Notes: generated from the sequence alone by a model not told the origin. 64,000 bases of DNA from an uncultured Eubacteriales bacterium (GCA_900314565.1 OMVU01000008.1:62001-126000); one strand, 5' to 3'. Counted from the first letter of the stretch, positions 8,277 to 17,251 are shown. Made by a program: numbers and translations.

Positions 8277-8780
8277 TCAGATCTCCGGCAGAAGATGCAC
8301 AGTGATCCTGCCCTCTTCCGGCGCAAGCTCTTTTACACAGTCGTCGATTTTCGGGATCAGAACTTCCTTCCCGTCCTTCTTCTTTACCACATACACATCG
8401 TTCGCGCCTGTCTGCAGAACGTCCACGAGCTCTCCGAGCTCTGTCCCGTCCTCCAGATAACAGGTACATCCGATCAGGTCCCCTATGAAATACTCTCCCT
8501 CCGAGAGAGGAAGGGCATTTTCCCTGGTGACCATGAGAGGACATCCGCGCAGATGCTCGACGTCTTCAATTCTGTCGAGCCCCTTGAATTTGAGGATCGG
8601 ACGTCCTTTAAAATATTTTACATGCTCAATTGAAAGGGGCCTTGACCTGGCCCCTTCCACTAAGATCACTTCATCCAATGTATCGAATCTTTTCGGGTCA
8701 TCACTTGTCAGAAAGACTTTGACCTCACCTTTCAGTCCATGAGTCGTAGTGATCACACCGACTTGCAGCATATCAAGCAT
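8277..8780 (-). CDS. rimM: 16S rRNA processing protein RimM
   Basis: Assists maturation of the 30S subunit head. The product of about 167 residues has the N-terminal RimM domain (VGVITTTHGLKGEVKV, FKGRPILKFKG) and a C-terminal PRC-barrel (GDLIGC to LIPKIDDCV). The ATG at 8780 was chosen because it aligns with the usual family start. An in-frame TTG at 8789 and an ATG at 8771 are alternatives, and none has a strong ribosome site. The coding region begins about 14 bases after khpA, suggesting co-translation. Confidence 0.95.
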   Translation of the reverse strand: MLDMLQVGVITTTHGLKGEVKVFLTSDDPKRFDTLDEVILVEGARSRPLSIEHVKYFKGRPILKFKGLDRIEDVEHLRGCPLMVTRENALPLSEGEYFIGDLIGCTCYLEDGTELGELVDVLQTGANDVYVVKKKDGKEVLIPKIDDCVKELAPEEGRITVHLLPEI

Positions 8781-8793
8781 ATTTCCCAAATAC

Positions 8794-9024
8794 TCACTGT
8801 ACGATATCCACAGTGACTCTCTTATTTGTTCTGGTCGACGCAGCTTTTACGACAGAACGGATCGCCTTTGCAATCCTTCCCTGTCTGCCTATGACTTTCC
8901 CCATATCCTGGGAAGCTACTTTCAGCTCCAGGATAAGGTCGTCGCCCTCTTCCCTCTCAGTGACAACGACTTCATCGGGATGATCGACCAGAGCTTTGGC
9001 AATGACTTCTACTAACTCTTTCAT
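8794..9024 (-). CDS. khpA: KH-domain RNA-binding protein KhpA
   Basis: A 76-residue single KH-domain protein (YlqC family). The GKVIGRQGRIAKAI stretch is the GxxG loop that binds single-stranded RNA. In Firmicutes it works with KhpB/Jag in RNA-based control of cell division and wall growth. The position between rpsP and rimM is standard. GGAGAATAA precedes the ATG. Confidence 0.95.
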   Translation of the reverse strand: MKELVEVIAKALVDHPDEVVVTEREEGDDLILELKVASQDMGKVIGRQGRIAKAIRSVVKAASTRTNKRVTVDIVQ

Positions 9025-9061
9025 TTATTCTCCCTGTAATCCTGGAAAAGTTATAACTGCT

Positions 9062-9304
9062 TTATTTTGTGATCCCTGCGATCTTGAGAAGCTTCGCGAC
9101 TTCCTCTGTCGGCTGTGCGCCGTTTGCAAGCCACTTCTTTGCGGACTCTTCGTTGATCTTGTAAACGCTCGGATCCCTTGTCGGATCATAGTAGCCAAGC
9201 TCCTCGATGAAACGTCCGTCTCTCGGAGATCTGGAATCAGCTACTACGATTCTGTAAAAAGGTGCCTTCTTCTGTCCCATTCTTCTCAGTCTGATCTTAA
9301 CCAT
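9062..9304 (-). CDS. rpsP: 30S ribosomal protein S16
   Basis: An 80-residue ribosomal protein with the standard start [24 protein letters not shown] (abbreviated here: RLRRMG, PFYRIVV, SPRDGRF) and YDPTRDP. A GGAGGAA lies upstream of the ATG. It is the first gene after the ffh intergenic gap of 220 bases, which holds a candidate promoter. Confidence 0.98.
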   Translation of the reverse strand: MVKIRLRRMGQKKAPFYRIVVADSRSPRDGRFIEELGYYDPTRDPSVYKINEESAKKWLANGAQPTEEVAKLLKIAGITK

Positions 9305-9347
9305 GATATAAATTCCTCCAAATAATATAAATATAAAAATGAAATAT

Positions 9348-9377
9348 AGTACAGTCCTGACTTCGGACCGTTGACAA
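9348..9377 (-). promoter_or_regulatory. Candidate promoter for rpsP block
   Basis: On the minus strand TTGTCA is followed after 18 bases by TGTACT. The spacer contains a small GTCC-GAAGTCA-GGAC hairpin. Immediately upstream, GCACATTAA (9378-9386) pairs with TTAATGTGC (9430-9438). The -10 match is only moderate. Confidence 0.4.
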
Positions 9378-9524
9378 GCACATTAAAGCTTTGCTTTTCC
9401 TTTATCCTTCATTCTGCGGATCCGGGAATTTAATGTGCGCTGTACACTTTTTTCTTTTGCCGGCTGATAACGGCCGAAAATTGTCATCATCCGCAGGATC
9501 TCTTCCCTTTAGAGGGGCATCCTG

Positions 9525-10892
9525 TCAGAAGGGCATCCTGAATCCGCCGCGCTTTCCGAAAAGCCCGCCCATACGTCCGGGTTTTCCGCCGCCCATCATT
9601 CCGGGCATCTGCTTCATCATCTTTCTTGTCTGCTCGAACTGCTTGACAAGGCGGTTGACTTCATTGATATCGACGCCGCTTCCTTTTGCAATTCTTCTCT
9701 TCCTCGAAAGATTCAGAATATCCGGATTCGAGCGTTCTTCCGGCGTCATCGAGAAAATGATGGACTCCGTTCTGTGAAGCGCCTTCTCATCGACCATACC
9801 GGAGATATCCTTCATCTTTGTGTTCATCCCCGGAAGCATGGAAAGAATGCTCTCGATACCGCCCATCTGACGCATCTGGTTCAGACTGTCGAGATAATCG
9901 TCGAAACCGAACTGGGCTTTGCGGAGCTTCTCATTCATCTCCGCGGCTTTTTTCTCGTCAATTCCTTCCTGCGCCTTCTCGATCAGGCTCAAGATGTCGC
10001 CCATTCCGAGGATACGGCTTGCCATACGGTCCGGATAGAACTGTTCGAGATCCGAAAGCTTTTCACCCATGCCGACGTAATAAATCGGTCTGCCCGTGAC
10101 AGCCCGGATCGAAAGCGCCGCACCGCCTCTGGTATCGCCGTCGCACTTCGTGAGGATCACGCCGTCGATCCCGACTTTCTCGGAGAATGTCTTCGCAACG
10201 TTGACGGCTTCCTGTCCGGTCATCGCGTCGACGACCAGGATCGTGGCATCCACATCGACCGCAGCCTTGATATTGCAGAGCTCCTGCATCATGCTCTCGT
10301 CGATCTGCAGACGGCCTGCCGTGTCGATGAGGACCATATTGTTGCCGTTCTCCTGCGCATGCGCGATTCCGGCTTTTACGATATCGACGGGATTCTTTCG
10401 GTCTCCCATCGTAAAGACCGGCACACCGACTTTTTCACCGTTCACCTGCAGCTGTTTGATCGCCGCCGGCCGGTAAACGTCAGCCGCAATAAGCAGCGGG
10501 CGCTTGCCGTTCTTCTTATACTTTCCGGCGAGCTTTGCCGCCGTCGTCGTCTTACCTGCACCCTGCAGACCTGCCATCATAAGGACCGTCATGCCGTTCG
10601 GCTTGACAGGAATCTCCTGCATGTCGGAACCCATGAGCTCGATCATCTTCTCATTGACGATCTTAATGACCATCTGCCCGGGATTCAGACCGCTCATGAC
10701 GTTCTCGCCGATCGCCTGCGCCTCAACATCCTTCGTGAACTTCTTGACGACCTTAAAATTGACGTCCGCCTCAAGGAGAGCCATCTTGACTTCCTTCATG
10801 GCCTCGTGGACATCTTTCTCCGTCAGAGTTCCTTTGGCGCGGAGCATCTTGAAAACATTCTGCAGTTTTTCTGTAAGGCTCTCAAATGCCAT
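9525..10892 (-). CDS. ffh: Signal recognition particle GTPase Ffh
   Basis: The protein subunit of SRP. It binds signal sequences and 4.5S/6S RNA and delivers ribosomes to FtsY. The 455-residue product has an N-domain, a G-domain with GLQGAGKTT near 108-116, DTAGR near 190 and TKCDGD near 248-253, and a methionine-rich M-domain ending in a Met/Gly-rich tail. It begins three bases after the ylxM stop, so the two are translated together. Confidence 0.98.
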   Translation of the reverse strand: MAFESLTEKLQNVFKMLRAKGTLTEKDVHEAMKEVKMALLEADVNFKVVKKFTKDVEAQAIGENVMSGLNPGQMVIKIVNEKMIELMGSDMQEIPVKPNGMTVLMMAGLQGAGKTTTAAKLAGKYKKNGKRPLLIAADVYRPAAIKQLQVNGEKVGVPVFTMGDRKNPVDIVKAGIAHAQENGNNMVLIDTAGRLQIDESMMQELCNIKAAVDVDATILVVDAMTGQEAVNVAKTFSEKVGIDGVILTKCDGDTRGGAALSIRAVTGRPIYYVGMGEKLSDLEQFYPDRMASRILGMGDILSLIEKAQEGIDEKKAAEMNEKLRKAQFGFDDYLDSLNQMRQMGGIESILSMLPGMNTKMKDISGMVDEKALHRTESIIFSMTPEERSNPDILNLSRKRRIAKGSGVDINEVNRLVKQFEQTRKMMKQMPGMMGGGKPGRMGGLFGKRGGFRMPF

Positions 10893-10895
10893 ATA

Positions 10896-11210
10896 TCAGA
10901 GTTCCTCCAGTATTTCTTCAGCGAGCTTCCGGATCTTCTCATCCTCCGTCAGCTCCTTGATCTCGTTGACTTTCCTTTTCAGAGAAATGAACTTCCGCAC
11001 AAGGCCCAGCTTCTCTTCATACTTTCTGAGCGCCTTCTCCGTCCGACGCACCATATCGTGTACGCCCTGTCGGCTGATGCCCAGCTCCTCTGCGACCTCG
11101 CCGAGCGACAGATCGTCGAAAACGACCTCCTCGTATACTCTTCTCTGATGTTCTGTGAGCAGCTCTCCATAGAAATCATAGAGGAGAGACTGCGCGTATA
11201 TTTTTTCCAT
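10896..11210 (-). CDS. ylxM: YlxM family SRP-associated helix-turn-helix protein
   Basis: A 104-residue protein with a sigma-70 region 4-like helix-turn-helix (SLGEVAEELGISRQGVHDMV). Homologues bind SRP RNA or Ffh and stimulate SRP GTPase activity in streptococci. It is always found next to ffh. The ATG at 11210 is the natural family start. It has no Shine-Dalgarno sequence, but a consensus promoter ends seven bases before it, so the message may be leaderless. Confidence 0.93.
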   Translation of the reverse strand: MEKIYAQSLLYDFYGELLTEHQRRVYEEVVFDDLSLGEVAEELGISRQGVHDMVRRTEKALRKYEEKLGLVRKFISLKRKVNEIKELTEDEKIRKLAEEILEEL

Positions 11211-11217
11211 GAGTGCT

Positions 11218-11246
11218 ACTATACGGCAAAACAAAAAGGGTGTCAA
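11218..11246 (-). promoter_or_regulatory. Consensus sigma-A promoter of ylxM-ffh
   Basis: TTGACA (minus strand, 11246-11241), a 17-base spacer and TATAGT (11223-11218). Only seven bases separate the -10 box from the ylxM ATG, which puts the transcription start at or next to the initiation codon. Confidence 0.8.
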
Positions 11247-11293
11247 GCAATTTTTCTTTACAGGCTGAAAAGATTCTGCGCGCAGCCTGTACA

Positions 11294-12553
11294 TTACTCT
11301 CTCCGGAGCGCCTCAATCGGATCAAGCTTCGCCGCCTGCACGGCGGGCATCGCCCCGAAGACGACCCCGACTGCCATGGAGAAGAAGAATCCGACCAGGA
11401 TCGCCCAGAGCGGAAAGACCACATCCATGTCTGAGATGTACGCCAGAATAGAGGCAATCGCTATGCCGGCAAGGATTCCCAGGATTCCACCGAGCGTCGT
11501 GAGGACGACTGACTCTGTCAGGAACTGGAGCATAATGACCTTTTTCTTTGCTCCGAGCGCCTTCTTGAGACCGATCTCCGGCGTTCTCTCTGTAACAGAG
11601 ACCAGCATAATGTTCATAACGCCGATTCCGCCGACGAGAAGCGCGATGCTGGCGACCATGATCAGCATGTTCGACATCCCTTCCTGCTGTTCCTGCTGCT
11701 GACGGATCGCTGCGGAGAAATCCTCCGCCTCATAATAGATCCTCTCCGACCGAACACCGGTCTGCAGAGCTCTCTGTGCTTTGACGCCCGCAGACTGCAT
11801 TTTTTCAGATTCGGCTGCGCGCACTGCACATGTCTCGGGAAGATCAAATCCGAACGGAAACGCAAAAGTCGATTTCGGCATATACATCTCCGGACCGTCC
11901 TGCGTCATATAGTTGACATAATCCGAATATGTCGATATCTTGGGCTTGAAGGCATCCGAGCGTTCGCAGACGCCGACGATCGTATAGATTTCGCCTTTGA
12001 TCTCGATTTCCTGGCCTACAGCTTCCTCTTTGCCGAAAAGATTCTCCCTTGCGACCTGATTGATGATCAGGACCTTTTTGATCTTTGAAAAATCCGTACT
12101 CTGAAAAGCACGCCCTTCAGTGACAATGCTTCCCATCGTCAGAAAATAGTTCTCATCAATGCCCAGAAGATCACAGGGGATATCCTTATCGTTATATCTG
12201 ACTGTCTTCTGGTCATACTCCGAGACGTTATACTTCAGGAAATATGTGGCATATTTTACTTCAGAAATATTTTTGATCCGTTCCTTGATCTCATCGCTCA
12301 CGGGATACAGACCATCCAGTTTTTCATAGCCGCCCGTCACATTGTACTCTGATCCGGAGCTCTTTAAAGAAATATATACAACATTATTTCCTCTTCCGCG
12401 GAGATTCTCCGCCAGCCGCTGGTTCGTCCCCTCGATCAGCGATACGATCGTCATGATTGAAGCGATTCCGATGATGACACCCAGCATGGTGAGAATAGAT
12501 CTCAGTTTATGGGACCAGATTCCCTGAAATGCAAGACGTATATTTTCACTCAT
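11294..12553 (-). CDS. MacB-type ABC transporter permease
   Basis: A 419-residue permease of the MacB/FtsX fold. One transmembrane helix lies near residues 20-42. It is followed by a large extracytoplasmic MacB periplasmic-core-like domain, and then three helices (about 290-315, 340-370, 380-405). GGIGVMNIMLVSVTERTPEIG and the C-terminal DPIEALRRE are hallmark motifs, although the first is quoted only in part in the family sense. It is the last gene of a four-gene operon and overlaps the upstream adaptor by eight bases. It likely exports a peptide, lipopeptide or drug; the substrate is unknown. Confidence 0.92.
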   Translation of the reverse strand: MSENIRLAFQGIWSHKLRSILTMLGVIIGIASIMTIVSLIEGTNQRLAENLRGRGNNVVYISLKSSGSEYNVTGGYEKLDGLYPVSDEIKERIKNISEVKYATYFLKYNVSEYDQKTVRYNDKDIPCDLLGIDENYFLTMGSIVTEGRAFQSTDFSKIKKVLIINQVARENLFGKEEAVGQEIEIKGEIYTIVGVCERSDAFKPKISTYSDYVNYMTQDGPEMYMPKSTFAFPFGFDLPETCAVRAAESEKMQSAGVKAQRALQTGVRSERIYYEAEDFSAAIRQQQEQQEGMSNMLIMVASIALLVGGIGVMNIMLVSVTERTPEIGLKKALGAKKKVIMLQFLTESVVLTTLGGILGILAGIAIASILAYISDMDVVFPLWAILVGFFFSMAVGVVFGAMPAVQAAKLDPIEALRRE

Positions 12554-14795
12554 TGGTCACCACATCTCCTTTAAGCTTTGCAAAAGTGGTTTTCTGCGTC
12601 TTTGCCCCCTCTTCGATTGCCGGGCCGTACGGGAAAGCAATGTAATCTTCCGCTGTAATGCCGGAGGTGACAACATAGGATCCGAGTGCATTCATAGCGG
12701 TCCTCATATAGCTGGAAAGGACCTTATGCGTGCTGACAGTCACTTCCGTCTGTTCAAGGACTCCTTCTTCATTCCGTTTGTAGACATAATACCTGCCTTC
12801 CTCCTGGAAAATGAACGCGTCGTTGACATCGATCCCGTGCTCCGCCTCTGTCTGCGGCAGCGTGAAACCGTACATGCAGGGCAGGACCGCGCTCTGCATA
12901 TCCTGCATCAGCGGGCTCTCAAGCTTTACCGTAACAGAATAGGTAGCCTGCGTGGAACTGTCATAGGCGATCTTCTTCATGCTGGGGCCGATCGGGTTTT
13001 TAGAGACTTCAATCACTTGCCCGTATTCACCGCCGGCAACAACGTACTCAAGGGAAGTCATATAGGGGAGATCATTTTCCGGAACGCCCATATAGATAAT
13101 ATTAGATCCGGTGGATGCTACCGTGACGATCGCCTTTTCACTTTTTTCTGCACCTTTTTCGGAGGATGTCGAAGAGGACTTAAGGACCGACTTATCGACA
13201 GACTTTACCGTCCCGTCAAAATTTGCCTTCCTTGTCCCGCTCTCCAGATCGCTCGATGCCTGCTTGATCTGCAGATTGATCTCAGTGAGATCGATCTTCT
13301 TTTCCCTCAGCGTCTTTTTCTCATTCTCAAGAGCCTCCGCAAGAGACTCCGGCGAATAACTGTCGGAGGGATTGACCAGGTGAATTGTGGATGTGGCATT
13401 TCCGGTCGAGGCGCTCGCTGTCTCCCCGTCCGTGGTCGTCACAGTGCCGCTCGTCGCAAGGAGAAGCAGGCCGGTCGATCTGTCCGGCACGCCTTCCATG
13501 CGCAGACCGGAAACTCCATCCGGAATCCCTCCGGATTCGGTCCCTGTACTCTCATCGGTCCCGGGTCCCTCCGGCGCGCCTGTCGGCTCAGGTACTCCGG
13601 TCGGTTCCGGAATATCCGTCGGTCCGGGCGTTTCAGTCGGCCCGGGTGTGACCGTCGGTTCCGGAGTGATCACTCCTTCTTTTCTGATCTCTTCAATCTT
13701 CTCTTCAATCAGAAGCAGATCTTTCCTGGCAGTCTCCATCGATTCTTTTGCAGTCTGCAGAGCTTCCGGCGGAGTAACGGTCCCGCTCTTCGCATCTGCG
13801 ACCGCTTTTTCCGCTGTCTGAGAGACCAGGAGCGCATCTTCGTAAAGCGTTTCCGCCTCTTTAAGCAGAGCCTTTGCTTCTTCCGAGACCGCTTTGTCCC
13901 TGACGGCATCGATCTGATGCAGGGCATCGTTCGTATACGTTGCTGCGAGTGTTGCATAGGCATCTGCCAGATCAAGCGCGTTATCGGCATTCAGCTTTCC
14001 GGAATTCAGCACTGCGATCCAGCTTTCCTCGACTTCCCGGAGGTTGGCTGCGTTCAGCATCCATTCCTGCTTCAGATCTCCTTCCGGGGTATCGCCGTCA
14101 CGGATCTCAAGCGCAACATACATATCAGTGCCGCCTGCCTGTTCTCTCAGGGAATCGATAAATCCCTTCGTCACCGCAGTACCCTCACGGCAGAGAAATC
14201 TGTATGGATTTGTGATCGTGCCGAGCGGATCGTCCTCCGTGTCAAATGCTAGATTATAGGCTTTGGAAGAAGCATCCAGAACACTGTAGACTGTCGTATC
14301 GTAAGCCGGCTCTTCTTCCTCTCCCGGTTCCTCATCGCCCCAGTCTTCGTCACCGCCTTCATATCCCTCTTCAGACGTCGGTGTGATGCTGTTCAGGATC
14401 TCGATATTATGCGTGGCGGCGTCGATCTCCAGCTGGATCTTATCTTTTTTCAGCTGGTATTCCTTATACATATATTCAAGCTCCGCCTTGTCGAAGACAA
14501 CAAGCGGCTGTCCTTCTTTGACGTCCTCTCCCTCCTCGACAAGGATCTCACGTACCGTAACGCCGGATATACGATTTACCTTCTGCGTTGCTCCTTCCGC
14601 GGAAACTCCCTTTGTCTCGCGATATGTATAAGAGTCCTCGCCCATGTTCGTGGAGAGTTCAGAGACCTGTACCACCTGCGCAGGTCCGATCGTCCCTGCG
14701 CGAAGGAACTCCACGATAAAGAACGCTGCGACTGCACAGACAGCTATGAGTCCGGCTACAAAATATTTATTATGCAGGAGTCCTTTCTTTTTCAT
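12546..14795 (-). CDS. Large HlyD/RND-type membrane fusion adaptor with Pro/Thr linker
   Basis: A 749-residue adaptor for the adjacent ABC permease. It has an N-terminal transmembrane helix (about residues 13-31) and a biotinyl-lipoyl-like half-motif, EILVEEGEDVKEGQPLVVFD, near 85-105. A long helical hairpin with predicted coiled coil follows, then a C-terminal beta-barrel region (TASTGSNIIYMG to the end). It is unusually long. The excess is an acidic linker (EDWGDEEPGEEEEP) and a Pro-Thr-rich tandem repeat of six-residue PxPT units encoded at 13582-13671. It overlaps the ATPase gene by four bases. This is the second, larger adaptor of the operon. Confidence 0.85.
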   Translation of the reverse strand: MKKKGLLHNKYFVAGLIAVCAVAAFFIVEFLRAGTIGPAQVVQVSELSTNMGEDSYTYRETKGVSAEGATQKVNRISGVTVREILVEEGEDVKEGQPLVVFDKAELEYMYKEYQLKKDKIQLEIDAATHNIEILNSITPTSEEGYEGGDEDWGDEEPGEEEEPAYDTTVYSVLDASSKAYNLAFDTEDDPLGTITNPYRFLCREGTAVTKGFIDSLREQAGGTDMYVALEIRDGDTPEGDLKQEWMLNAANLREVEESWIAVLNSGKLNADNALDLADAYATLAATYTNDALHQIDAVRDKAVSEEAKALLKEAETLYEDALLVSQTAEKAVADAKSGTVTPPEALQTAKESMETARKDLLLIEEKIEEIRKEGVITPEPTVTPGPTETPGPTDIPEPTGVPEPTGAPEGPGTDESTGTESGGIPDGVSGLRMEGVPDRSTGLLLLATSGTVTTTDGETASASTGNATSTIHLVNPSDSYSPESLAEALENEKKTLREKKIDLTEINLQIKQASSDLESGTRKANFDGTVKSVDKSVLKSSSTSSEKGAEKSEKAIVTVASTGSNIIYMGVPENDLPYMTSLEYVVAGGEYGQVIEVSKNPIGPSMKKIAYDSSTQATYSVTVKLESPLMQDMQSAVLPCMYGFTLPQTEAEHGIDVNDAFIFQEEGRYYVYKRNEEGVLEQTEVTVSTHKVLSSYMRTAMNALGSYVVTSGITAEDYIAFPYGPAIEEGAKTQKTTFAKLKGDVVTNE
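13582..13671. repeat. 18-bp in-frame tandem repeat (5 units)
   Basis: Five adjacent 18-bp units beginning GTCGG encode six-residue Pro-Thr-Gly units of the PEPTGV/PGPTET type in the adaptor linker. Confidence 0.85.
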
Positions 14796-15523
14796 ACCTG
14801 ATTTACCCCAATTTCCCGTTCTTTCCTCTTCGCAATGATCATCGGATCATTCTCTGCGTCAAGATTCAGGACACCATCCCTGATGATCGCGATCCTTTTC
14901 GCATGCGCGGCGATATCGATATCATGTGTGATCATGAGGATCGACATGCCTTCGTCGTTCAGGGAATGAAAAAGTTCCATGATCTGCCTACCGGATGTGG
15001 AATCCAGAGCACCGGTCGGTTCATCTGCAAGGATGAGCTTCGGATTGTTGACGATCGCCCTCGCAATAGCCACCCGCTGCTTCTGACCTCCCGACAGCCG
15101 GGACGGCTCATGATTCACGCGGTCCTCCAGTCCCACCTTCTTCAGAGCCTCAAAGGCCCGCTCCCTGCGTTCGTCCCGGGGAACCTTCGCGTAGGTCAGG
15201 GGGAGTTCAACATTTTCAAGCGCTGTCTGTCTTGCCAGCAGCTGATAGTTCTGGAAAACGAAGCCCAGCTTATAGAGGCGGAGATCAGAGAGCTCATCGT
15301 CCGTGCACTTTCCCACATTCACACCGTCCAGAAAAAGCTCACCGCTGGTCGGCGTGTCCAGACAGCCCAGAATATTCATGAGGGTCGATTTTCCGGATCC
15401 GGACGGTCCCATGATCGCTACATATTCGCCCTCTTCGACCTGAAGATCGACATTCTTAAGGATCTGTACGGAAGAATCACCTATAGGAAAACTCCGGCAT
15501 ATTTTTCTGCAATCTATGATCAT
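14792..15523 (-). CDS. MacB/LolD-type ABC transporter ATP-binding protein
   Basis: A 243-residue ATPase that powers the MacB-type permease. It has Walker A GPSGSGKS (39-46), Q-loop VFQNYQLL, signature LSGGQ (143-147), Walker B LILADEP (163-169), and the D-loop and switch His in MITHD. The sequence MNILGCLDTPTSGE is typical of the MacB/LolD subgroup. It lies between the two adaptor genes: 14 bases after the first and overlapping the second by four bases. Confidence 0.95.
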   Translation of the reverse strand: MIIDCRKICRSFPIGDSSVQILKNVDLQVEEGEYVAIMGPSGSGKSTLMNILGCLDTPTSGELFLDGVNVGKCTDDELSDLRLYKLGFVFQNYQLLARQTALENVELPLTYAKVPRDERRERAFEALKKVGLEDRVNHEPSRLSGGQKQRVAIARAIVNNPKLILADEPTGALDSTSGRQIMELFHSLNDEGMSILMITHDIDIAAHAKRIAIIRDGVLNLDAENDPMIIAKRKEREIGVNQV

Positions 15524-15537
15524 ACTTACGCCCTCCG

Positions 15538-16851
15538 TCAGACAGCAGAAGTGCTGCTCTCACCTGTTTCCTGCTTCTCGTTTCCTGCTTCTTCCGTCTT
15601 CTCGTTTCCCGCTTCTCCCGGCTTAGCGTTTCCCGCTTCTCCCGGCTCTGCTCCGGAAGCTGTGGAAGCCTCCGCAGAAGGATCTCCGATCTTGCAGCTC
15701 ATTCCCACTGCAAGGTCATCGGATGGGAGCACGATCGCGTCTGTCAGCCCGAGCCCGGACAGGATCTCATATTTTCCTTCGCTGTCCTTTTCCCCAAGCT
15801 CCACTTTCCGCTTTTCGAGGAGGCCTGTCCCATCGTCAGCCCAGACATACGGACTGGACTTTCCGGCATCCACAATATAACTCGGATCGATGAAAATACG
15901 TTTATCCTCCTTCTCATCTGTCTTCCTCGTGACCTTTACATGCTGCCCGCTGACCATACCGTCGGAAGTATCCAGCGTCACATATGCCAGATTGGTCTGC
16001 TGGGACTCTGACGATTCCTTGCTGTCCGTATTCTCTGTCAGCACTGCTTTCCTGATCGTACCGGTCCACGTCTTGCTCTCATCTGTCCGGCTCTGCACAG
16101 TGACTTCCATACCATCCTCGATCGAGTTGAAGTCCAGCTCGCCGAGCGACAGCTTGACCTGAAGGTTCCCGCTCTTTTCGATCGTAATGACAGCGCCTCC
16201 CATTTGGGACGATTCACTGTCCGTCGAGGACTGATTACCATAGTCTGCCTTCGTCACTTTTGAGACTGTACCGTCAATCTCGCACAAAACAGTAGCATTA
16301 TTGATCTTATCGCTTGCCTCAGTCACTGCCTTCTCAGCCTTCTCGAACGTCAGCCTGGCTTCCTCAAGGGCGAGCTCCGAATCCCGAAGTGTAAGTTCTG
16401 CCGCAGCCCGGGCACCCGAGTCAGCCTCATTGAGGGCTTTCTGCGCGTCATCTCTTGCTTTCTGTGCCGACTCCAGCGCAATTTTCGCCCGGTCCCGCGC
16501 GATCTCCTTGGATGTCAGGGAATCCTGCAGGGCATTTACATCATATTTGAAGAGAGGTGTCCCGACGGTTACCGTGTCACCCTCCTTCACATAATAATCC
16601 GAGATCCGGTTCCCATCATCGTTATTGACCGTCACTTCTCCCTGTGTAACGACAATACCGGCATAGACATTCTGCCCGAGGAGAAGCTTGTCCATGAGCA
16701 TGGATACCGGTGTCACATAGACCACTGAGTCCCCTTTATCTTCCTTCCGGAAAGCCTTAACAATAAAAAAGACGGCCACACACAGAGCGGCCACGATCAG
16801 GGCCGCGATTATCCACTTCTTTCTATTCCCCTTCTTTTTAGAAGCTGCCAT
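15538..16851 (-). CDS. RND/HlyD-type membrane fusion adaptor with acidic repeat tail
   Basis: The first gene of the ABC efflux operon. The 437-residue product has a transmembrane helix (about residues 13-31), a lipoyl half-domain (YYVKEGDTVTVGTPLFKYD), an alpha-helical hairpin (about 105-190) and a beta-barrel domain, as in YknX/MacA-type adaptors. The last 50 residues are a hydrophilic tail with three eight-residue units (EAGNEKPG type). In Bacillus, YknX-like adaptors pair with YknYZ for protection against secreted toxins. Having two adaptors in one operon is unusual. Confidence 0.88.
   Translation of the reverse strand: MAASKKKGNRKKWIIAALIVAALCVAVFFIVKAFRKEDKGDSVVYVTPVSMLMDKLLLGQNVYAGIVVTQGEVTVNNDDGNRISDYYVKEGDTVTVGTPLFKYDVNALQDSLTSKEIARDRAKIALESAQKARDDAQKALNEADSGARAAAELTLRDSELALEEARLTFEKAEKAVTEASDKINNATVLCEIDGTVSKVTKADYGNQSSTDSESSQMGGAVITIEKSGNLQVKLSLGELDFNSIEDGMEVTVQSRTDESKTWTGTIRKAVLTENTDSKESSESQQTNLAYVTLDTSDGMVSGQHVKVTRKTDEKEDKRIFIDPSYIVDAGKSSPYVWADDGTGLLEKRKVELGEKDSEGKYEILSGLGLTDAIVLPSDDLAVGMSCKIGDPSAEASTASGAEPGEAGNAKPGEAGNEKTEEAGNEKQETGESSTSAV
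15577..15648. repeat. 24-bp in-frame tandem repeat (3 units)
   Basis: Units at 15577-15600, 15601-15624 and 15625-15648 share CGTTTCC(C/T)GCTTCT. They encode the eight-residue repeats in the tail of the adaptor. Confidence 0.85.
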
Positions 16852-16889
16852 CTGATACTCCCTTCAAACTAATTACTGCTGTGTCGGCT

Positions 16890-17124
16890 ATTGCGAAAAT
16901 CTGCTTCATGGAATTTGTATGAACATTCAAACGGCTTCCGCGCCAAGAACTTCTAACATTCACTCAAGATGTGGAAAAACATTCGCAAAAAACGTTAACT
17001 CGCTTCGCTCAGATCAGACAGAACGGTTTTTGCTCATTCCACATCTTTCGCTCATGAAGAAGTTCTATGGCTTGTGCAGATTGTTTGAATCGTTCATACA
17101 ATTCCATTTCTCAGAGTTTCGCAA
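16890..17124. repeat. Family C long palindrome, copy 2
   Basis: A 235-bp imperfect palindrome nearly identical to 6-240, with the same arms, loop and length. It sits upstream of the ABC efflux operon within a 558-base gene-free stretch (16852-17409). It lies between the operon start and its candidate promoter, so it would be transcribed as a large hairpin leader if that promoter is used. Confidence 0.85.
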
Positions 17125-17147
17125 GAGCCTCTGAAAATTTACCGGCA

Positions 17148-17199
17148 ATTGTGAAAGTCTTCCCGGAATGGAATTGTAAAAGAACAGCGTTTTTACAAT
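17148..17199. repeat. Family C half-arm and adjacent hairpin
   Basis: Positions 17148-17185 match the outer family C arm: ATTGTGAAA, then GGAATGGAATTGTAAAAGAAC. Overlapping it, ATTGTAAAA (about 17174-17182) pairs perfectly with TTTTACAAT (about 17191-17199), making a 9-bp hairpin. Confidence 0.55.
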
Positions 17200-17251
17200 C
17201 ACCCAAACTGACTTACGCTGCCGGTATCAACCAAAATTATCAACGCACTCA

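Noticed and set aside
9450..9485. Terminator between ffh and rpsP
   Set aside because: The GC-rich GCCGG/CGGCC dyad is followed on the minus strand by an A-rich stretch (CAAAAGAAAAAAG) instead of T residues.
11260..11293. Terminator after the MacB-type permease
   Set aside because: ACAGGCTG and CAGCCTGT form a stem, but on the minus strand it is followed by an A-rich, not T-rich, tract.
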